The translations under genes and the position numbers were made by a program. A DNA stretch of 64,000 bases, from contig JBAIAC010000035.1 in NCBI GenBank assembly GCA_037349315.1, positions 11,794,501-11,858,500 on the forward strand, read 5' to 3'. The number at the start of each line of letters is the position of its first letter. Positions within the stretch are counted from its first letter, which is position 1. Below the pieces are notes generated by a model, which saw only the letters and a program-made list of their open reading frames with translations, was not told the origin of the DNA and ran no database searches. Shown piece after piece: positions 9,371 through 23,200 of the stretch. This DNA is from Chelydra serpentina. Lineage: Eukaryota; Chordata; Testudines; Chelydridae.

Positions 9371-12300
9371 AATCCCTCATAGATAGAGTTTGATTTAAAC
9401 CCTGAAGCATTAGGATTTTATCCCTTTCAAAACTCTTTGTTTGTACTAACTGCTGTAACTCTTGTTATCCATATAATTGACTTTAATACACATCACGATG
9501 GATGGGCAAGAGGGGTTCATATAGTGTGTCAGTTACTGAAGAACCATTAAATGTGGTTTAATGTTTAGTTTCTTTTTTTAAAATTCCCCCTATTCTCATA
9601 TTTTGTTTTATTTTAAAACGTTATCATATGGACTGTGAGGAATTGTCCAAACTTGATTGGCATGAGAGAGGGATTTGCCTTCTCTAAGAATAACAGTACA
9701 TAGAATCACTTCTGTAAAATGATGATTATGTCCCCACTCATATTTTGAATTCCACATCAGGATACATTTTATATTTTCAGTACAAGATTAGAAAGCTATC
9801 TTAGAGATTCATAGCTCGTGGACTTCATGAGTAATGACAGAAAAGGTTTAAGGTACTAAATTCTTTCATACCTCTAGAAATATGGTTATGCCTTTTTATG
9901 ACTCTGAAAACAGCATTACTAATTTAATGGAGGATTTACAATAAAATACTCCTTGAGGTAGCATACCCAAGGTACTGAGGATTTATAAATTACATTAATA
10001 ATTTGAATTATTGCAGTTACAAAATAAAGCTGAGGTGTGTATATTTTCACTTGGCTATAGAAATCATTTTATTATATATATTAATTCAGCCTACAAGCCT
10101 TATCTCAATACTGCATTGCTGCATTTTCTTTCCATAGAAATCAAACTCTGAAAATGTATTGTTGCAATAAAATAGACAGTGGTTGATCGCTACTAAGAGA
10201 CTTGATTCTCCCTGGCTGCCACAGAAGGGTGGAAACAATAACTCCTAATGCCAGATGGGGCAGCTAAACCAAAGAGGGAATTTTGCTGGGGGAGGGTGGT
10301 AGTGTTTGAACTGCTGTCCCCCTAAGGATTCCTCTAGGGGAAAACATAGAAGCCCCACTGCCTCAGAGATGCATTGATTTAGTGCAGATATCCTAGCCAG
10401 ATATCCTCTCAGAGGCACCTACTTTTGAGGATATAGTGGTTTATTGAGGTCCCTTCCCTCCGCCCCCAGTCAGAACCGGGATTATGGATGCTCAGTACTC
10501 TTTTGTTTTCCATAAGGCAGCTTTTTGGCGAATCCTGGTTTCAGCTTGTCCTTTACCTGATATTGATGGAGGGGGAAAGAGAAAGCAAAACAGGCCCCTG
10601 GTGATGTTCAATAGCAAGGCTGGTTTTTCTGTGTTTCCAGGCTGTTATTCAGGAAATGTTTTGTTTGTTTTTGTTTGATGGATGATACTCCTTTGACTCT
10701 GGACATGTCTACAGCTGAGGAGGTGATAAAACACCTCTAAATAAGATTGGTTTGTTGACCCTCAATAACCCGCAGAACCTGTGACAGCAAGGCCATGTTC
10801 CTTGTAATATATATTGTTAAAGTATCTGTCCCACAGCTTTATGAAGCCATGCAAATAATTTCTAATGTAAAACAGATCATGTGTGAAAGTTTTTCTCAAC
10901 ACAGTTACATGGTCTGTCCACTGGGGCTGGGAACAAAATCAAATATATATTCCAAATACCCTAGTTGTTATGCCGGTTATAGTTATTATCTCTAGGACAT
11001 GTCATGCATATACACACAGGAATCTGTCCTTCATTATCTTCTCCTCTTCCTCTACATTGTCTAATTGGATAACCACATCTTCCGTCAGCCTCTCACCCAA
11101 TGTCTCTCTAAGCAGTAGATTCATGCTTTTTTCACCTGTCCTTTTCCTCTTCTTCAGTCTCATGTTTATGATTACCCTCAGACAGCTCTCCTGATCAGAC
11201 ATCCCACTGCCATCTTAAAGTCCATGAGCCAAATTCAGCCCAGATGTAAATAAAGGCCATTTTTTCCCCCTTGGGTAACTCTGTGGAAATAGAGACTAAT
11301 TCCACTGAAGTCATGTGAAAATGAAACATCATGTTAAAAGGCTTACTATAATTTTCAGCATCCCCTGCCCCTCCGCCAGATAATGTTCTTGTTTTCTTGG
11401 GTTAGTATTCCCTTCTGACAGTAGCTATTAAACTGAGCCTTGTTCAGACAGAGAAGACCAGATCATGCTCCCATTGAAATCAATGGCAAAATGTTCATGG
11501 AGTTCCGTGGTGTAGTTTCAGGCCCTAAGGTAGTGAACAGACTTTATTAGTGTAGTATTCAGCTTCTAAAACAAATTGCAGGTACTGGTGAAGTACATAG
11601 AGGCATAACTTTGTGTCCCATGAAGTACATGTTAAACTCCCCCAGGATAGGAGTAACAATGCCATACACCTGTGGGCTGCACAACCCATTGTTCCATCTC
11701 CACCCCAAAATACATGTTTTTGTTCAAGCTCATTCTGAGGTTTTGGGTGAAGGTTTATATTTGATTCTTATCTCATGGAAAATAGTTCATCCATCTCTAT
11801 GTTAAGGTGAGAATTAAGTTTTCATTCGTCCTATCTTCATTAAGAACACTGATAGGATAAAAATTATTTTGTCCTTTAAGCAGAGCTTAAGCAATAAAGT
11901 GGATCATTTCATTTTTCTAAGCACTGAAAAAGGTATCTGTGAACAAATGTAACAATGATGAAAGGCAGTAACAATTTATTTACAGGGTTTAAACTGAAAA
12001 GATCTAATTACAGATATAAAGTATTTTTTTTAAATAGAATCAACTTCAGTATAGACTGTCACATGAGAAAAGGAGGGCTGGTAACCCACATTTACTATGT
12101 AAATTATGTCTAAACCATGCTAAATCAATGAGTTTTGCTCTATAGATGCTCATTCCAGGTTGCTCCCTATAATGACCTCAATTATACATGTCTTCATTGT
12201 GAAATTATGATTGCCTTTGGCGGGCTGCAGATGACAGCGGAGGAAAGATTTCCATGATAAAACCGCACAACAAGTAATACCTGCTCACATTAGCATGCAT

Positions 12301-12588
12301 AACTTGATGTGTAAGTCAATACAACTCCTGTTTAACAATCTAAGAAATAAAATAGGAGAGAGGAGAAAGGATAGGGAAAAAATGTGAAAAGGTGTCTTGA
12401 TATTAATAATAATAAATAACTTAATAAGATAGCATATTTTAGAAATATGTCAGATTGGGATCTGTATTTGCAAGGAATTTTTATGTCTTACAAGTGGAGT
12501 GTGAGTACACAAAGATGCTGACTGCTGAGCTACAATGGGTCCTCCCACTCTAAGGCAGTAATTTTGGGATTTGTTTTGCCCTTCTCCT

Positions 12589-12818
12589 AGTGTTGCCAGC
12601 ACTAACAATTTTATCACACGTCTCATGGTATTTGCATTGTTGTAGAGAAAAGCGTGAAAATCTGATCCAACTGCCCCCCCCAAAAGGCTCAAAAACCAGA
12701 AGGCAAATAAAACCCCTCTAATATGTATTGTTTATATAAAATCTCATGATATTTAAACCAATCTTGTGATTTTGGGGGAGCAGACTCCTGGTTTTTCAAT
12801 GCGTGGAGTTGGCAGTAC
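12589..12818. mobile_element. MITE with AGTGTTGCCA-type ends (about 230 bp)
   Basis: The left end AGTGTTGCCAGCA and the complement of the right end (AGTACTGCCAACTCC) form imperfect terminal inverted repeats. Internally, 'AAAATCTCATGATATTTAAACCAATCTTGTGA' type sequence recurs as a half copy at about 42790-42895, which supports a dispersed family. No target duplication is assigned. Confidence 0.5.
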
Positions 12819-13703
12819 TGTACAGTTGATTTCTAGAAGCCACTCCATACTAGTTCTGAAAAATGAACCTACTCCAGCAAACCAGCAGTTTGGGGCAGCC
12901 TAGAACCAGGTTTAAAAGTCTGGGCCATATTCACAAATAACTGGGAAGGAAACAGGAACCTGAAAGCTGCTGAGCCAGCCCCAGGTAGCAAAGAACGTCT
13001 TCCGGGCAGCAGCATAAGTTCATGACCCCCAAGCGCTGGCAATGAACAGTAGACTCTGCTTACTTCAGTTTGAACTTGGGACACACTTTCTCTCCCCTGA
13101 TATGTGTTTTGCTCCACTCTTTTTCATTGCAGTCCCTCTGCTGCCAACCTCACTCTCTGTTCCATCCCACTATGCCCCATTTCCTCCCTCTTTCCTCACT
13201 ATACACATCTCTTCTCTCTCTCTTTCCTACTAAATGTACAATGTCATTGTAAACCAAACATCCTGTACTGATTTTTATGCTTTATAGCATGCATGCAATT
13301 GCTCAATCTTGGGGCTAAATTCTCTGCTGGCCTAACTCCATTTGAGAATTGGCCCTTAATGTGCAGAGTTCATTTCTGGGCTATGGAAATAGGCACTCTT
13401 TGAACGGTTTCAATTTCCTTTTCTTCAAGCATGTTGAAAATCCCTCGTCTTCTAATAGTTTTGAAAAATAATGGGATCACTTCAAAACTTAACATGGGGA
13501 ATTTATAGAAGAGATTATGCTAGAGAGAAGCTATTGCTATTTGAGTCGCTTATTTATACAGAGATGTAACAGGTTTCAGATTTTTAAAATTGGGGAAGTA
13601 TATTTTTTTTAAAAGCACTCATGGAATTTTTTAAAAATGTTTGTACTGATATATCAATACTTAAAGCAGTTGATTTTTCTCTAACAATACTAAACATCTA
13701 GAA

Positions 13704-14000
13704 CGGGGGTGGGCAACCTATGGCACGGGTGCCGAAGGCGGCACACGAGCTGATTTTCAGTGGCACTCACGCTACCTGGGTCCTGGCCACCAGTCCAGGG
13801 GCTCTGCATTTTAATTTAATTTTAAGTTAAGCTTCTTAAAAAAATTTAAAATCTTATTTACTTTACATACAACAAAGGTTTAGCTATATATTAAAGACTT
13901 ATAGAAAGAGACCTTCTAAAAACTTTAAAATGTATTACTGGCACGCGAAACCTTTAATTAGAGTGAATAAATGAAGACTTCTGAAAGGTTGCCGACCCCG
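13704..14000. mobile_element. hAT MITE with perfect 8-bp target duplication (297 bp)
   Basis: The ends CGGGGGTGGGCAACCT and AGGTTGCCGACCCCG are inverted repeats. The 8-bp ATCTAGAA is present on both sides (13696-13703 and 14001-14008), diagnostic of hAT transposition. The interior is AT-rich with no ORF. It resembles the widespread amniote hAT MITEs with 'GGGGTGGGCAACCT' ends; the fragment at 27288-27449 has a related end. Confidence 0.9.
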
Positions 14001-16054
14001 ATCTAGAATATCACTGTCTACTAACTAGAATATTTTGGAAATGGACCCGCGCTGTCTACTTTGGGTTACTCTGTTAAAGAAAAAAAACATTTATCTTCCT
14101 TTTTAATGTATTGAGCTGTTAAGGCACCCAGTGTATTTCCAAACCCACATCAATATCCAAAGCCAATCCAATAGCTCAGGTTTCATTAGTTAACTACTAA
14201 AGGTAAATCTAAAGTAATGAAGGCCTATCTCTGCTGCATTGTATTGCCTGCAATGGATCCTAGACTGGCATTACTCAGTGAAGCAAGTTTAGGTGTCAAC
14301 TGGCAGGTCAACCTACCACAACTATCTTGTAGGTAGGCTGAATTTTCAATCTGTTCTTCTTACAACAATGCAATTGTTGCTGAGTTTTGTTGTTGTTTTT
14401 TAATGCCTGTGACATAAGCAGACATAACTTCTCCTCAACTATTAAATCCTTTTACCTCTTTTTTGTGCCAATTCTCCTTATTTCTTACAGCTTTTTAGAG
14501 AGATTATTATATCCCTGGCAAAGAAAAGTGGTGAAACTCACTGGTTATATGCTGAAAGTGCCCAGATTCCCCAGAATGCACAGGAGTTTCACGCAAAACC
14601 ATGCAAATAGAAATCAGCATGTTTAACACAGCTCAGAATGATTATATGCAACAATCCTACTCTTGCTCTCAATACAAGTTACCCAATTAAAAAAAAAGGC
14701 AAGTCAAAATTAATCTGCACTGATTTACTGGCACTGTATTAACTAATTCCAGTGATTTAAGAGAGAACAGAAACCAATTTTAGAGGGCACACAGACCCTT
14801 CTGCATTTTGTGGTATTACAATCATATGTTCCTATCTTTTTAAGTCTCTCTATTCCCTGGCAGTTGTGTGAAAGACCCACAAATAACATGGACCCTCTCT
14901 ATTGCCCTGTTCCAACAAAACTAAGTTAAGCACATGCTTAACTTTAGGCATATGCGTAGCCCTGCGGACATGAATACTCACTGGAACTATTCTCTTTCGT
15001 AAAGTTAATTGTCAGTTTAAGTGATTTGCTGGATCAGGGCCCTAAGCAGGGGATATAGTAAAACTGAGTATACTCAAAGAATTGTCAATTATACAAAATC
15101 AACAAACAAACAAATGGCAATTTTTCTTCCTACTCCTTTTGTTGCTTGTAACAGCAATAGGTAAAAACAAATACATTAACACAGAAGTGTGGTTTGTAAG
15201 TTGATTATGTCCCTTTAACATAGGGTTGCATCTGAATAAACCTGGTTGTATAAGCGTATCTTGGATAATGATAAAGATCTGTGGTAAAGCAATGATTAGG
15301 GGCATGATAAATAATTATAACTGTTTTAATGTAAAAGTATTTAGAACTTAATATGCTACTAACCACGTGCTCTCAAACATACTAGGTGAGAAAACAAAAA
15401 TTGATTGTGTTTTTTCAACTGATCTGTACTTATTATGTGTTGTAATCTCAAAGTGACCTCATGGATATTATTTTACTAAAGTATGGCAACTATTCAATTT
15501 TCGCCTTTACTAGAAGTAGATCTGTTTTCCACTAGTGCACTTCTAACATGCAAAACTAAAGCCTGTTTGGCTATAATTTGCAAAGACATCTAATTTTTAT
15601 TGCGGCAAATCACTCAAACAAAATCCTGCTGAAGAGGGTGTTGATGGGTTTTAGGAGTGTTTCATAGAATTTAATGCAGTGTGAGAAACAGCGCATGAGA
15701 TTAAGGAAAAAATGTAACAAGATATAAAACCCAATTCTCTAGTGAATGATCCTCTATTTCATTTCTCTTTAAAGGAAGATGGTCCTGATTAGCCATACTG
15801 CATGCTACATATTATATTAATTAACTGTTGTTATCCTGTCAAGTACACTCAGAATGCATAAAAAGGAACTCTGTGCTTTATGCAAAAACAGCTACAATCC
15901 TAAAACATGTAACCAGTATACATACTCAGGTCAGAAAGTAAGGAAATGATGATAGAATATGGTGTTATAATTAGTAACTGTGGCTACGTATTGCACAGTC
16001 CTAAGATGATGACACCAATTGGAGTTTTGCATGAACAAGGACAAAAGGATTTTA

Positions 16055-16189
16055 GAAGCAATGTGATCCAGTGGGTAGTGAACTCATCTGAACTGCGACT
16101 CAGGAGGTCTATTCCCAGCTCTGCCACTGACCCACTGTGTGACATTGGGCAAGTCACTTCACCTGTCTGTGCCTCTGTTTCCCATCTTA
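16055..16189 (+). repeat. MIR/CORE-SINE-like element, left part
   Basis: The stretch carries the classic CORE-SINE signature CAGCTCTGCCACTGACC..GTGTGACATTGGGCAAGTCAC..CCTGTCTGTGCCTCTGTTTCCC. The tRNA-like 5' region (ATCCAGTGGGTAGTG..TCTATTCCCAGC) is recognisable but diverged. It is interrupted at 16189/16490 by a Harbinger-like MITE and continues beyond it. Confidence 0.85.
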
Positions 16190-16489
16190 GCCCTGGTCTA
16201 CACTAGCGGGGGTGGGGAGGTCGATCTAAGATGTGCAACTTCAGCTACGCAAATAGCGTAGCTGAAGTCGGCATATCTTAGATCGACTTACCTGGCTGTC
16301 CTCATGCCAGGGAGTCGACCGCTGCCGCTCCCCCGTCGACTCCGCTTGCGCTTCTCGCAAGCTGGAGTACCAGCGTCAACGGGGAGTGCTTTCGGGGATC
16401 GATTTATCGCGTCTAGACGAGATGCGATAAATCGATCCCCGAAAGATCGATCTGTACCCTCCAATCCAGCGGGTAGTGAAGACCTAGCC
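16190..16489. mobile_element. Harbinger-like MITE inserted in the SINE (300 bp)
   Basis: Same family as 3219-3515: begins GCCCTGGTCTACACT and ends AGTGAAGACCTAGCC. It is flanked by TTA (16187-16189) and TCA (16490-16492), a 3-bp target with one later substitution. Internal hairpins CTTCAGCTACG../..CGTAGCTGAAG and GGGGATCGATTTATCGC../..GCGATAAATCGATCCCC are conserved. It splits the MIR-like SINE, which fixes its relative age. Confidence 0.85.
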
Positions 16490-16690
16490 TCACTCTTTGT
16501 CTCTCCTGTCTGTATAGATTGTAAACTGCTTCAGGGCAGGAACTTGTATCTGTTTTCTTACTTACTTCGCTTTACTTATTTATTGTTTGCTTACTATGTA
16601 TCAGTACAGAGCCTAGCACAATGAAGCCCTGATCCCGGTTGAGGTCTCTAAGCACTACCATAATGCAAATAACAATAATAATTCAGCCTA
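16490..16690 (+). repeat. MIR/CORE-SINE-like element, right part (LINE-like tail)
   Basis: Continuation of the SINE after the MITE: 'AGATTGTAAACTGCTTCAGGGCAGGAACT', 'GTACAGAGCCTAGCACAATG', ending in a short AATAATAAT run. The same tail lies inverted at about 29930-30035, so the tail is a dispersed unit. Confidence 0.75.
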
Positions 16691-16829
16691 ATATAATTTT
16701 TATAGCTACTTTTTCTTGCTCTCAATTTGTGCTCTGTCTAAAGTAGCCCTAGAAATATGAAGTGGAAGGAGGTCTGATCTCTTGCACACTGCACATGGAA
16801 TGTTATATTGCTTTTTTACAGTCCTGAAT

Positions 16830-17060
16830 CAGCCTAAGACGTCCAGCAGTGGACACAATTTGCAGCACACTAGGCACTAATTACCATGTGACTTAGCTGT
16901 GGGGAATATGGACAAGAAGGAGGCAGCCGTCATCTTTTCTGAGCTGCCTGTCTACTTTGAGGCTGATGATTGTTTCATGCCACGGGCCAGCCACCTGAAA
17001 GGCCTTTGCGCACAAATGTTCACAATCATTTGATAGATTGACAAGCAGTGGGAGCATATG
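16830..17060. promoter_or_regulatory. Candidate non-repetitive regulatory stretch (speculative)
   Basis: About 230 bp of balanced composition without recognisable repeat. It contains a TAATTA core followed by CATGTGAC (near 16879-16892) and a CACCTG E-box (near 16993). Such intronic stretches in neural genes are often conserved enhancers, but conservation cannot be judged here. Confidence 0.2.
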
Positions 17061-19054
17061 AAGTAAATCCTTTTAGTCTTCCCAGTGCTACCAGAGGGAG
17101 AAAACCCACTAAACCAGAAAAGTCACCAAGGTAATTACTCAAAAGGAGCCAGTGCAAATGAAAAAGTCAAAAGAAATTAAAAGACGTGGACGATAGTGTT
17201 TATGTTCATGCATATGTTGCAACGATAGATGCTGTTTTCCTTTTAATGTAGCACATTGCATATGGTATAAGTCAAGGTAAAGGAGAACATTGTATCTTTA
17301 ATACAAGCAGTGCAAAAGATTTTCCTTATAAAGATTTTCACCAGTAGGGGAAATCACAACCATGTCTTCCCTGTCGTTTTCTAAGACATCAATCAATATG
17401 GTACAACTGAGTGTTCAGATTATATGAAGTTCATCCCTCATGCCCAGAAGAAGGCATATGCATCACTTAAGTTTCATTTAATTCTATTAGATGACTTGTG
17501 CTGGCCCTCTGCACAGGGGTCCATTTCGCTAATTGGAAGGGGGAAAGGGAAAGAGGGACAGATGTTTATGTTGCCAATTAAAGTTAAGGGTTGGGGGAAA
17601 ATAAATTGGCCCACCCCAGCATTTCGTATTCCAATTTGGGCACTGGTCAAAGTAAGTTTTTCCTAAAATGTGTGGCCTAGGCAGTATCAGTTCCTTTGAT
17701 CTTTGTCTCCGCTAGTTAATTTCTGTGGCTATGAATAAAGGAAAAAGACACTCAGACAGCAGAGGGTATGCAATCAAATGATCCAGTGATTCAGTCCCTA
17801 ATCAGAGTTTTTGACAAAAGCTAATCAGCCCTAACACACACAAAGGGTGAAGTGGGTATTTTCCTGCTATTGTCTTCCTTACACATTCCAGATTGTCTGG
17901 AACCACAGTAACGTGTGGCTGTAATATTGTTGCTGGTTTTTCATGGCCACTCAGCTGCCTGGTGACAGGCCCATGTCATATGTCTGGTGTACCCATTTTA
18001 ACAGTCTCACTTAAAGCATCCCCCATCACTGTCAAAATGAAGAAAAGTACTTAATGTTTCCATACTCCTGAAATTGTCTCCAGAGAAGTGACAGGTTTAA
18101 GGGGGAAGTGCTGTTATCTGAATCAAATTCCAGTTCTGATAACTCTCGTTACTTAATCATGATGAGACTCCTGCTGTTTCTTCACAAGTTTTTATTTCCA
18201 TAATGTCAGTGTTTGTGCTTAAAATAAAAATCTTGTTTTGCTGTTTCCCTCATGGCAGCTGCCTTTCAGTTCTCATTATACAGCAACTATTAAGCAATAA
18301 AAATCCACGGGCACAGAAGATGTCTGGATTCCATAGATGGAGGGGCTCTCTAAATCAATGCACTGCTGTCTTGTTTGTTCTGCAGCCAGAGACTGAAGCA
18401 ATATAGCATCAAAAGTCATGTTGAACTTTCCACATTCATCTTAATGGGTTATTAACTTGAAAGCCCCTTTTTGAGCATTTAAATGCGACATAACTTCAAG
18501 GGTTTTTCTTATAGGAGCTTTGTGAATAGGGCCAAGAGAAAAAAAACATCATAGGCAAGATGAAAATTGTGAAGGTTGCAGTTTTGAGGAGAGTGCAGCT
18601 TGATTGCACTGCTGCTTGCTATCTGCATTGGCAGTAATTCTGACATCAAATGTCTTACCTATACATGCAGCCATATATGGCAAAATATGCAAATACGTCT
18701 TTATAACCATTGGTCAGGAAAACAGTATGACATTCTTTTGTTTTAAAGAAATATTAAAGGTGCCAAGAGCCTGAACTAGGCATGTATTTTAGATGTAGGT
18801 GCAAATCAATTAAAATTTTAAATTTAAAATACAGGAAAGATGTTGCAGTTTGTTAATAGAGGAAAAAAGTGGTACCTCACATGCCACGTAATATTTGGCA
18901 AATGTTGATGTTTTTCTTACTGGTAGCCTCCATATTTTACTTTAAAAATTGAAAACAGATAGATTTATTCAAAAATGCAGTTAAAATATTTTGTTGATGC
19001 AGTATATGTAATTTTAATTCTGCTTCTTCATGGAGGAAATAAGCATGTCTGATA

Positions 19055-19178
19055 TAGGGTGACCAGATGTCCCGATTTTATAGGGACAGTCCCGATATTT
19101 GGGGCTTTTGATTATATAGGTGCCTATTACCCACCACCCCCTGTCCTGATTTTTCACGCTTGCTATCTGATCAGCCTA
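19055..19178. mobile_element. hAT MITE, TAGGGTGACCAGA family (124 bp)
   Basis: Starts TAGGGTGACCAGATGTCCCG and ends with a mutated inverted copy of the terminus (ATCTGATCAGCCTA). The 8-bp flanks GTCTGATA (19047-19054) and GTCTGATT (19179-19186) match at 7 of 8 bases. It ends about 240 bp upstream of the first FSTL4 exon in the window. Confidence 0.9.
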
Positions 19179-19364
19179 GTCTGATTTCACTACTCTTCTT
19201 TAATTAGCAAGGAAGCTGTCTGACATCCAAAGAGCATGAGCTAGTTATAATAGAAGATTTCATTGCAATGTATCCTATTTTGCTTTGTTGCTTAGGCTGA
19301 TCCTTTTTACTGTGTATATCTTTGTCAAAGCTGAAATCTTCCCAAAGAATCAATGGGAAAATAA

Positions 19365-19598
<234 letters not shown>

Positions 19599-20064
19599 TG
19601 ATTTTAATTTGCTTTCTAGTGGATTGCGTATGACTGTTCATTTAAAAGATGATACCTTTAAGTGATCTGTTTTATTGTAATGGAATATTGGAAGATGGAT
19701 ATTTTGTTTCAGTATGGATTATGACTAGGGAGGAAAAGGAAACTGAGTCAGACAAATAAACAGCTGGAGCATGGGTAACATAGTACAATCACACCTACCA
19801 CCAACATTTCATCCCTCGTGGCTCATGACAGTCCAGTGAGACCGAGGGCCAATGGGTGCCAATCCTAAAAATCATGGGCAAACTGGCTACATAAGCCATG
19901 AATCTCCCAGCCATCTTATTCCCAGTGAGAAGAAACATATTTATCCATCATGAGAAACCACAAGTCTGTAGTTGACTTCAGTTGAAATCTCTCCTATACA
20001 TTTTAACCCCCTTTTCTCCCACTCTCTAGTTATATTTTGGGATGAAATATGGAGGTATGCCTAT

Positions 20065-20249
20065 CTCATAGAACTGGAAGGACCTTGAAAAGTCATTGAG
20101 TCCCGTCCCCTGTCTTCACTAGCAGGACCAAGTACTGTCCCCCTGACAGATTTTTGCCCCAGATCCCTAAATGGCCCCCTCAAATATTGAGCTCACAACG
20201 CTGGGCATAGCAGGCCAATGCTCAAACCACTGAGCTATCCCTCCCCCCA
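20065..20249 (-). repeat. tRNA-headed SINE with CR1-like tail, older copy
   Basis: On the - strand it reads GGATAGCTCAGTGGTTTGAG (tRNA-like A box) and then GCATTGGCCTGCTA. A diverged B box (TGTGAGCTCAATA), TTTAGGGATCTGGGGCAAAA and a degenerate CR1 3' terminus (TCCAGTTCTATGAGA) follow. It is the same family as 45059-45246 but more diverged. SINEs of this build are transcribed by Pol III and copied by CR1 reverse transcriptase, which recognises the shared tail. Confidence 0.9.
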
Positions 20250-23200
20250 ATGATGATCAGAGCTAAACCTTTCATGAGCTACTGGTTGGTGTTGGGAAGT
20301 TTGAAGTTTCAGCTCATTCTACAGGGCATGGCAATGCCCATCCAGAAAGGAACTTGTGTATCTGTTAACTCATCCTACTACCCTATGTTGATGCCTAATT
20401 GTGAATATGTGGGTTGGCTGCTTTCTTTCTTTGTGCTTTTTTACATTAACTTGGCGAGTTAAAGACTATATTAAAGAAAATACTTGAATAATGTTAAAAG
20501 CTTTTTCATTTCATTAATAACATTTCATTTTAGAGAGGATGCAAAATAGCGTAGAGAAAATATGGTGCCTATTTCTTTTCTCTTAGCATTAAAATATGCA
20601 GTAAATCAGGTTTAATTTAATTACAGAACAATATTAGTTGACTTATATTTTTGTTCAGCTCTTGTTAATTCTGATATTTATTAATTTAGGTTAAGAGCTG
20701 GTATATACAGCATTATATCCCACTAAATTGTGGTGGAATCTGGATTGCTGAAATGTAGAGAAGCCATTGTTTTACTGTCTGCATTAAAAAATGAAAACTA
20801 CAAAGTACGGGATATAAGTGAGCACTGCACCTTGGCATTGCATTTTTCTTTGTCACTGTTCAAAAATGTTGTGCAGGTGTGTGTGCGTGCACGTGTCCTA
20901 GATGCGAGGAACCTGTATGCCTAAAGACTATTTTATTGCAAGCACAAATTGACTATGTTCACCTTTCTAAACATTCTGTTCTTTCCATCAAAGCAAGTGC
21001 TACCCTTTTCAAGTGTAATTCGTGTTGCCATCTGGAACATGACATTGAAATACAACTTGAAACCAGCAACATATTGCTATAACATTAACATAGGAATGTA
21101 GAGAAACTTTAATGAAGACGGGCAGGGTAGCAAAGCTAGCCAGAAGCAAGTATACCTGACCTGATTTCTTATAAATAGCCTTCAATGGTATGATGTGAAT
21201 AACCACTTTTGGGTCATTGGCAGTACAATCGCATGGAATCTTGCCAAAATACTAAGTGCAGGATTATGGCTTTCAAAATTATAGCAGGAAAGTGACATCA
21301 CAAAATGCATTGTGTGGTTTTGTTAATAAATAACTATATGTTTACTATTTGGTACAAATATTCTATTGGAATTAGACTCTTTCTGGTCACAGACTAGGCT
21401 TGTTATTTGGAGGTGGTGAAGGCTGCATATCTCACCAAAACATTTAGTTTAGCTAATCATAAGTCAGTCAGCGTCATGTTAATCAGGAGTCCAGGAACAG
21501 ACTTTTTTGGCTATAATTTTCACTAGATATGGTCTGAGAAGATTGTTTTAGTACCCAGCTCTGGATTAGGTTTAAGCCAGGATTTGGTGGTCAAACTCAA
21601 GGTTAAACTAGGGCTAGGGTTCAGGTTTAACTGCTTTGAATCTTCACACTCACGAGTAGGTTCTTACAAGATTTCAGCCAAAAATAGGGGAAATCCATGA
21701 GATCAGATGTTCTTAGGAGATACTGTCCACATCCACACTGGAGGTCCCTTTTGTGACCTGGAAGCAAAACCAAAATCCGGGAATTTAAATTCCAGCACCT
21801 TAAATTAGAGGGTGCTGGTTTGAGGTTTCAGATCATATCTAACTTTTGCTATATTAATTAGAATTTTTAAGAGAAAACTTTAAAAATCAAGTACACTTTC
21901 ATTCCTTTTGAAATCACATACATTTAGCACTGGGACAAGTGGACTCCTGGTTTACATGATTTACAACTGTGCCTGGTATTGGTTAGTAGATTATAAACAA
22001 GACTTGTATTTGAATGTTGAGGAAATATTTCCTAATGCATAAATGGAATAATTTCTGCACAATCTCATCACTCCTTTTACTAGCATTCACTTTGGACCTG
22101 ACCTCAAACAATCATTCACTTTTTAAACCTGTCTCTGCTCTCAGTTATTCATGCTGGCTAGGCCTCTTCCTAAGGGGATATCACGGGAAAGTTTATCAAA
22201 ATAGCACTTGCAAAGACTTACATGGAGGAGAAGCAGTATCTGTTTTTCCATTTTAATGTTTCACATTGCAGTTTACTATCTTTTTCATCTTGTCATCTAA
22301 CACATGGTATTGCAGTAAACAGCTTTTTCAGCTATTAAACACCTTGACAACTTTTCCTTTAACTAATCTCCAAAGACTTTTACTACTACTTACACTCCAC
22401 TGGCATCTGTATTATTCCTTCTTGTTACTAGTGATGTCACACAGTAGGTTTTGGAACTATGATCTTTCACCTCCAGCCCTTTATCAGAATAATCTAAAGG
22501 TCTCTGTGGGTTCACATACATCATCTAGCAGATGAGGAGAGGCTGTGTGTTTCCAGCACTGCCCAGGAGGAGGAGATTTGAGGGATGAATACAGTGGTTG
22601 CCCCTAGAAAGTCATCCTTTACCCCTAGATACCTCTCAGTAACTATCGTCTAAGTGTAGGGAACATCTGCAGAAATGACTGCATGTCTCACGTCCTCCCT
22701 AAACGTCATTAAATCAGCGTCCTCTGAGTGGAGGGAATCTCATGTCCATACAATTGTCTTTCTCAACCCATTCTTCAGGTATGGAACTGGGATGTGACTT
22801 TGTGAAGCAGCAGTGAGTCAGTGCTGCTCAGTTCTGAAAGTGAGGCACCAGTCTCTGCAGGTGATTCCAGACTTAAGCATCGCTTCCTTTGCTCATGAGT
22901 GCCGTGGACCAAAAACATGGTATATTGGCATTGACACCCCTTCCCAAGGTCATTCCGTTTTGTAACAATCTCACAACATTGCATCCCATGCAACATGAAG
23001 TTGCATTTGAGATGATGATGTTGCATCTTGATATGTATGCATAGGCATTTCTTGGGTGATTGAGCACATGGGACTGGAAAGGCTAGCAATTTTGGCCATT
23101 CAGGCTTGCAATGTGGGTGTCAACTCTCTCAGAGATTTGTGCACCATTGCTCCAGTTGGATTTGGGCTACATTAGATAATTTAAAGGTTGACTGTGATGC

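Noticed and set aside
8939..9393. Short open frames around 9000-9390
   Set aside because: They fall in old dispersed repeats and contain no domain or splice context.
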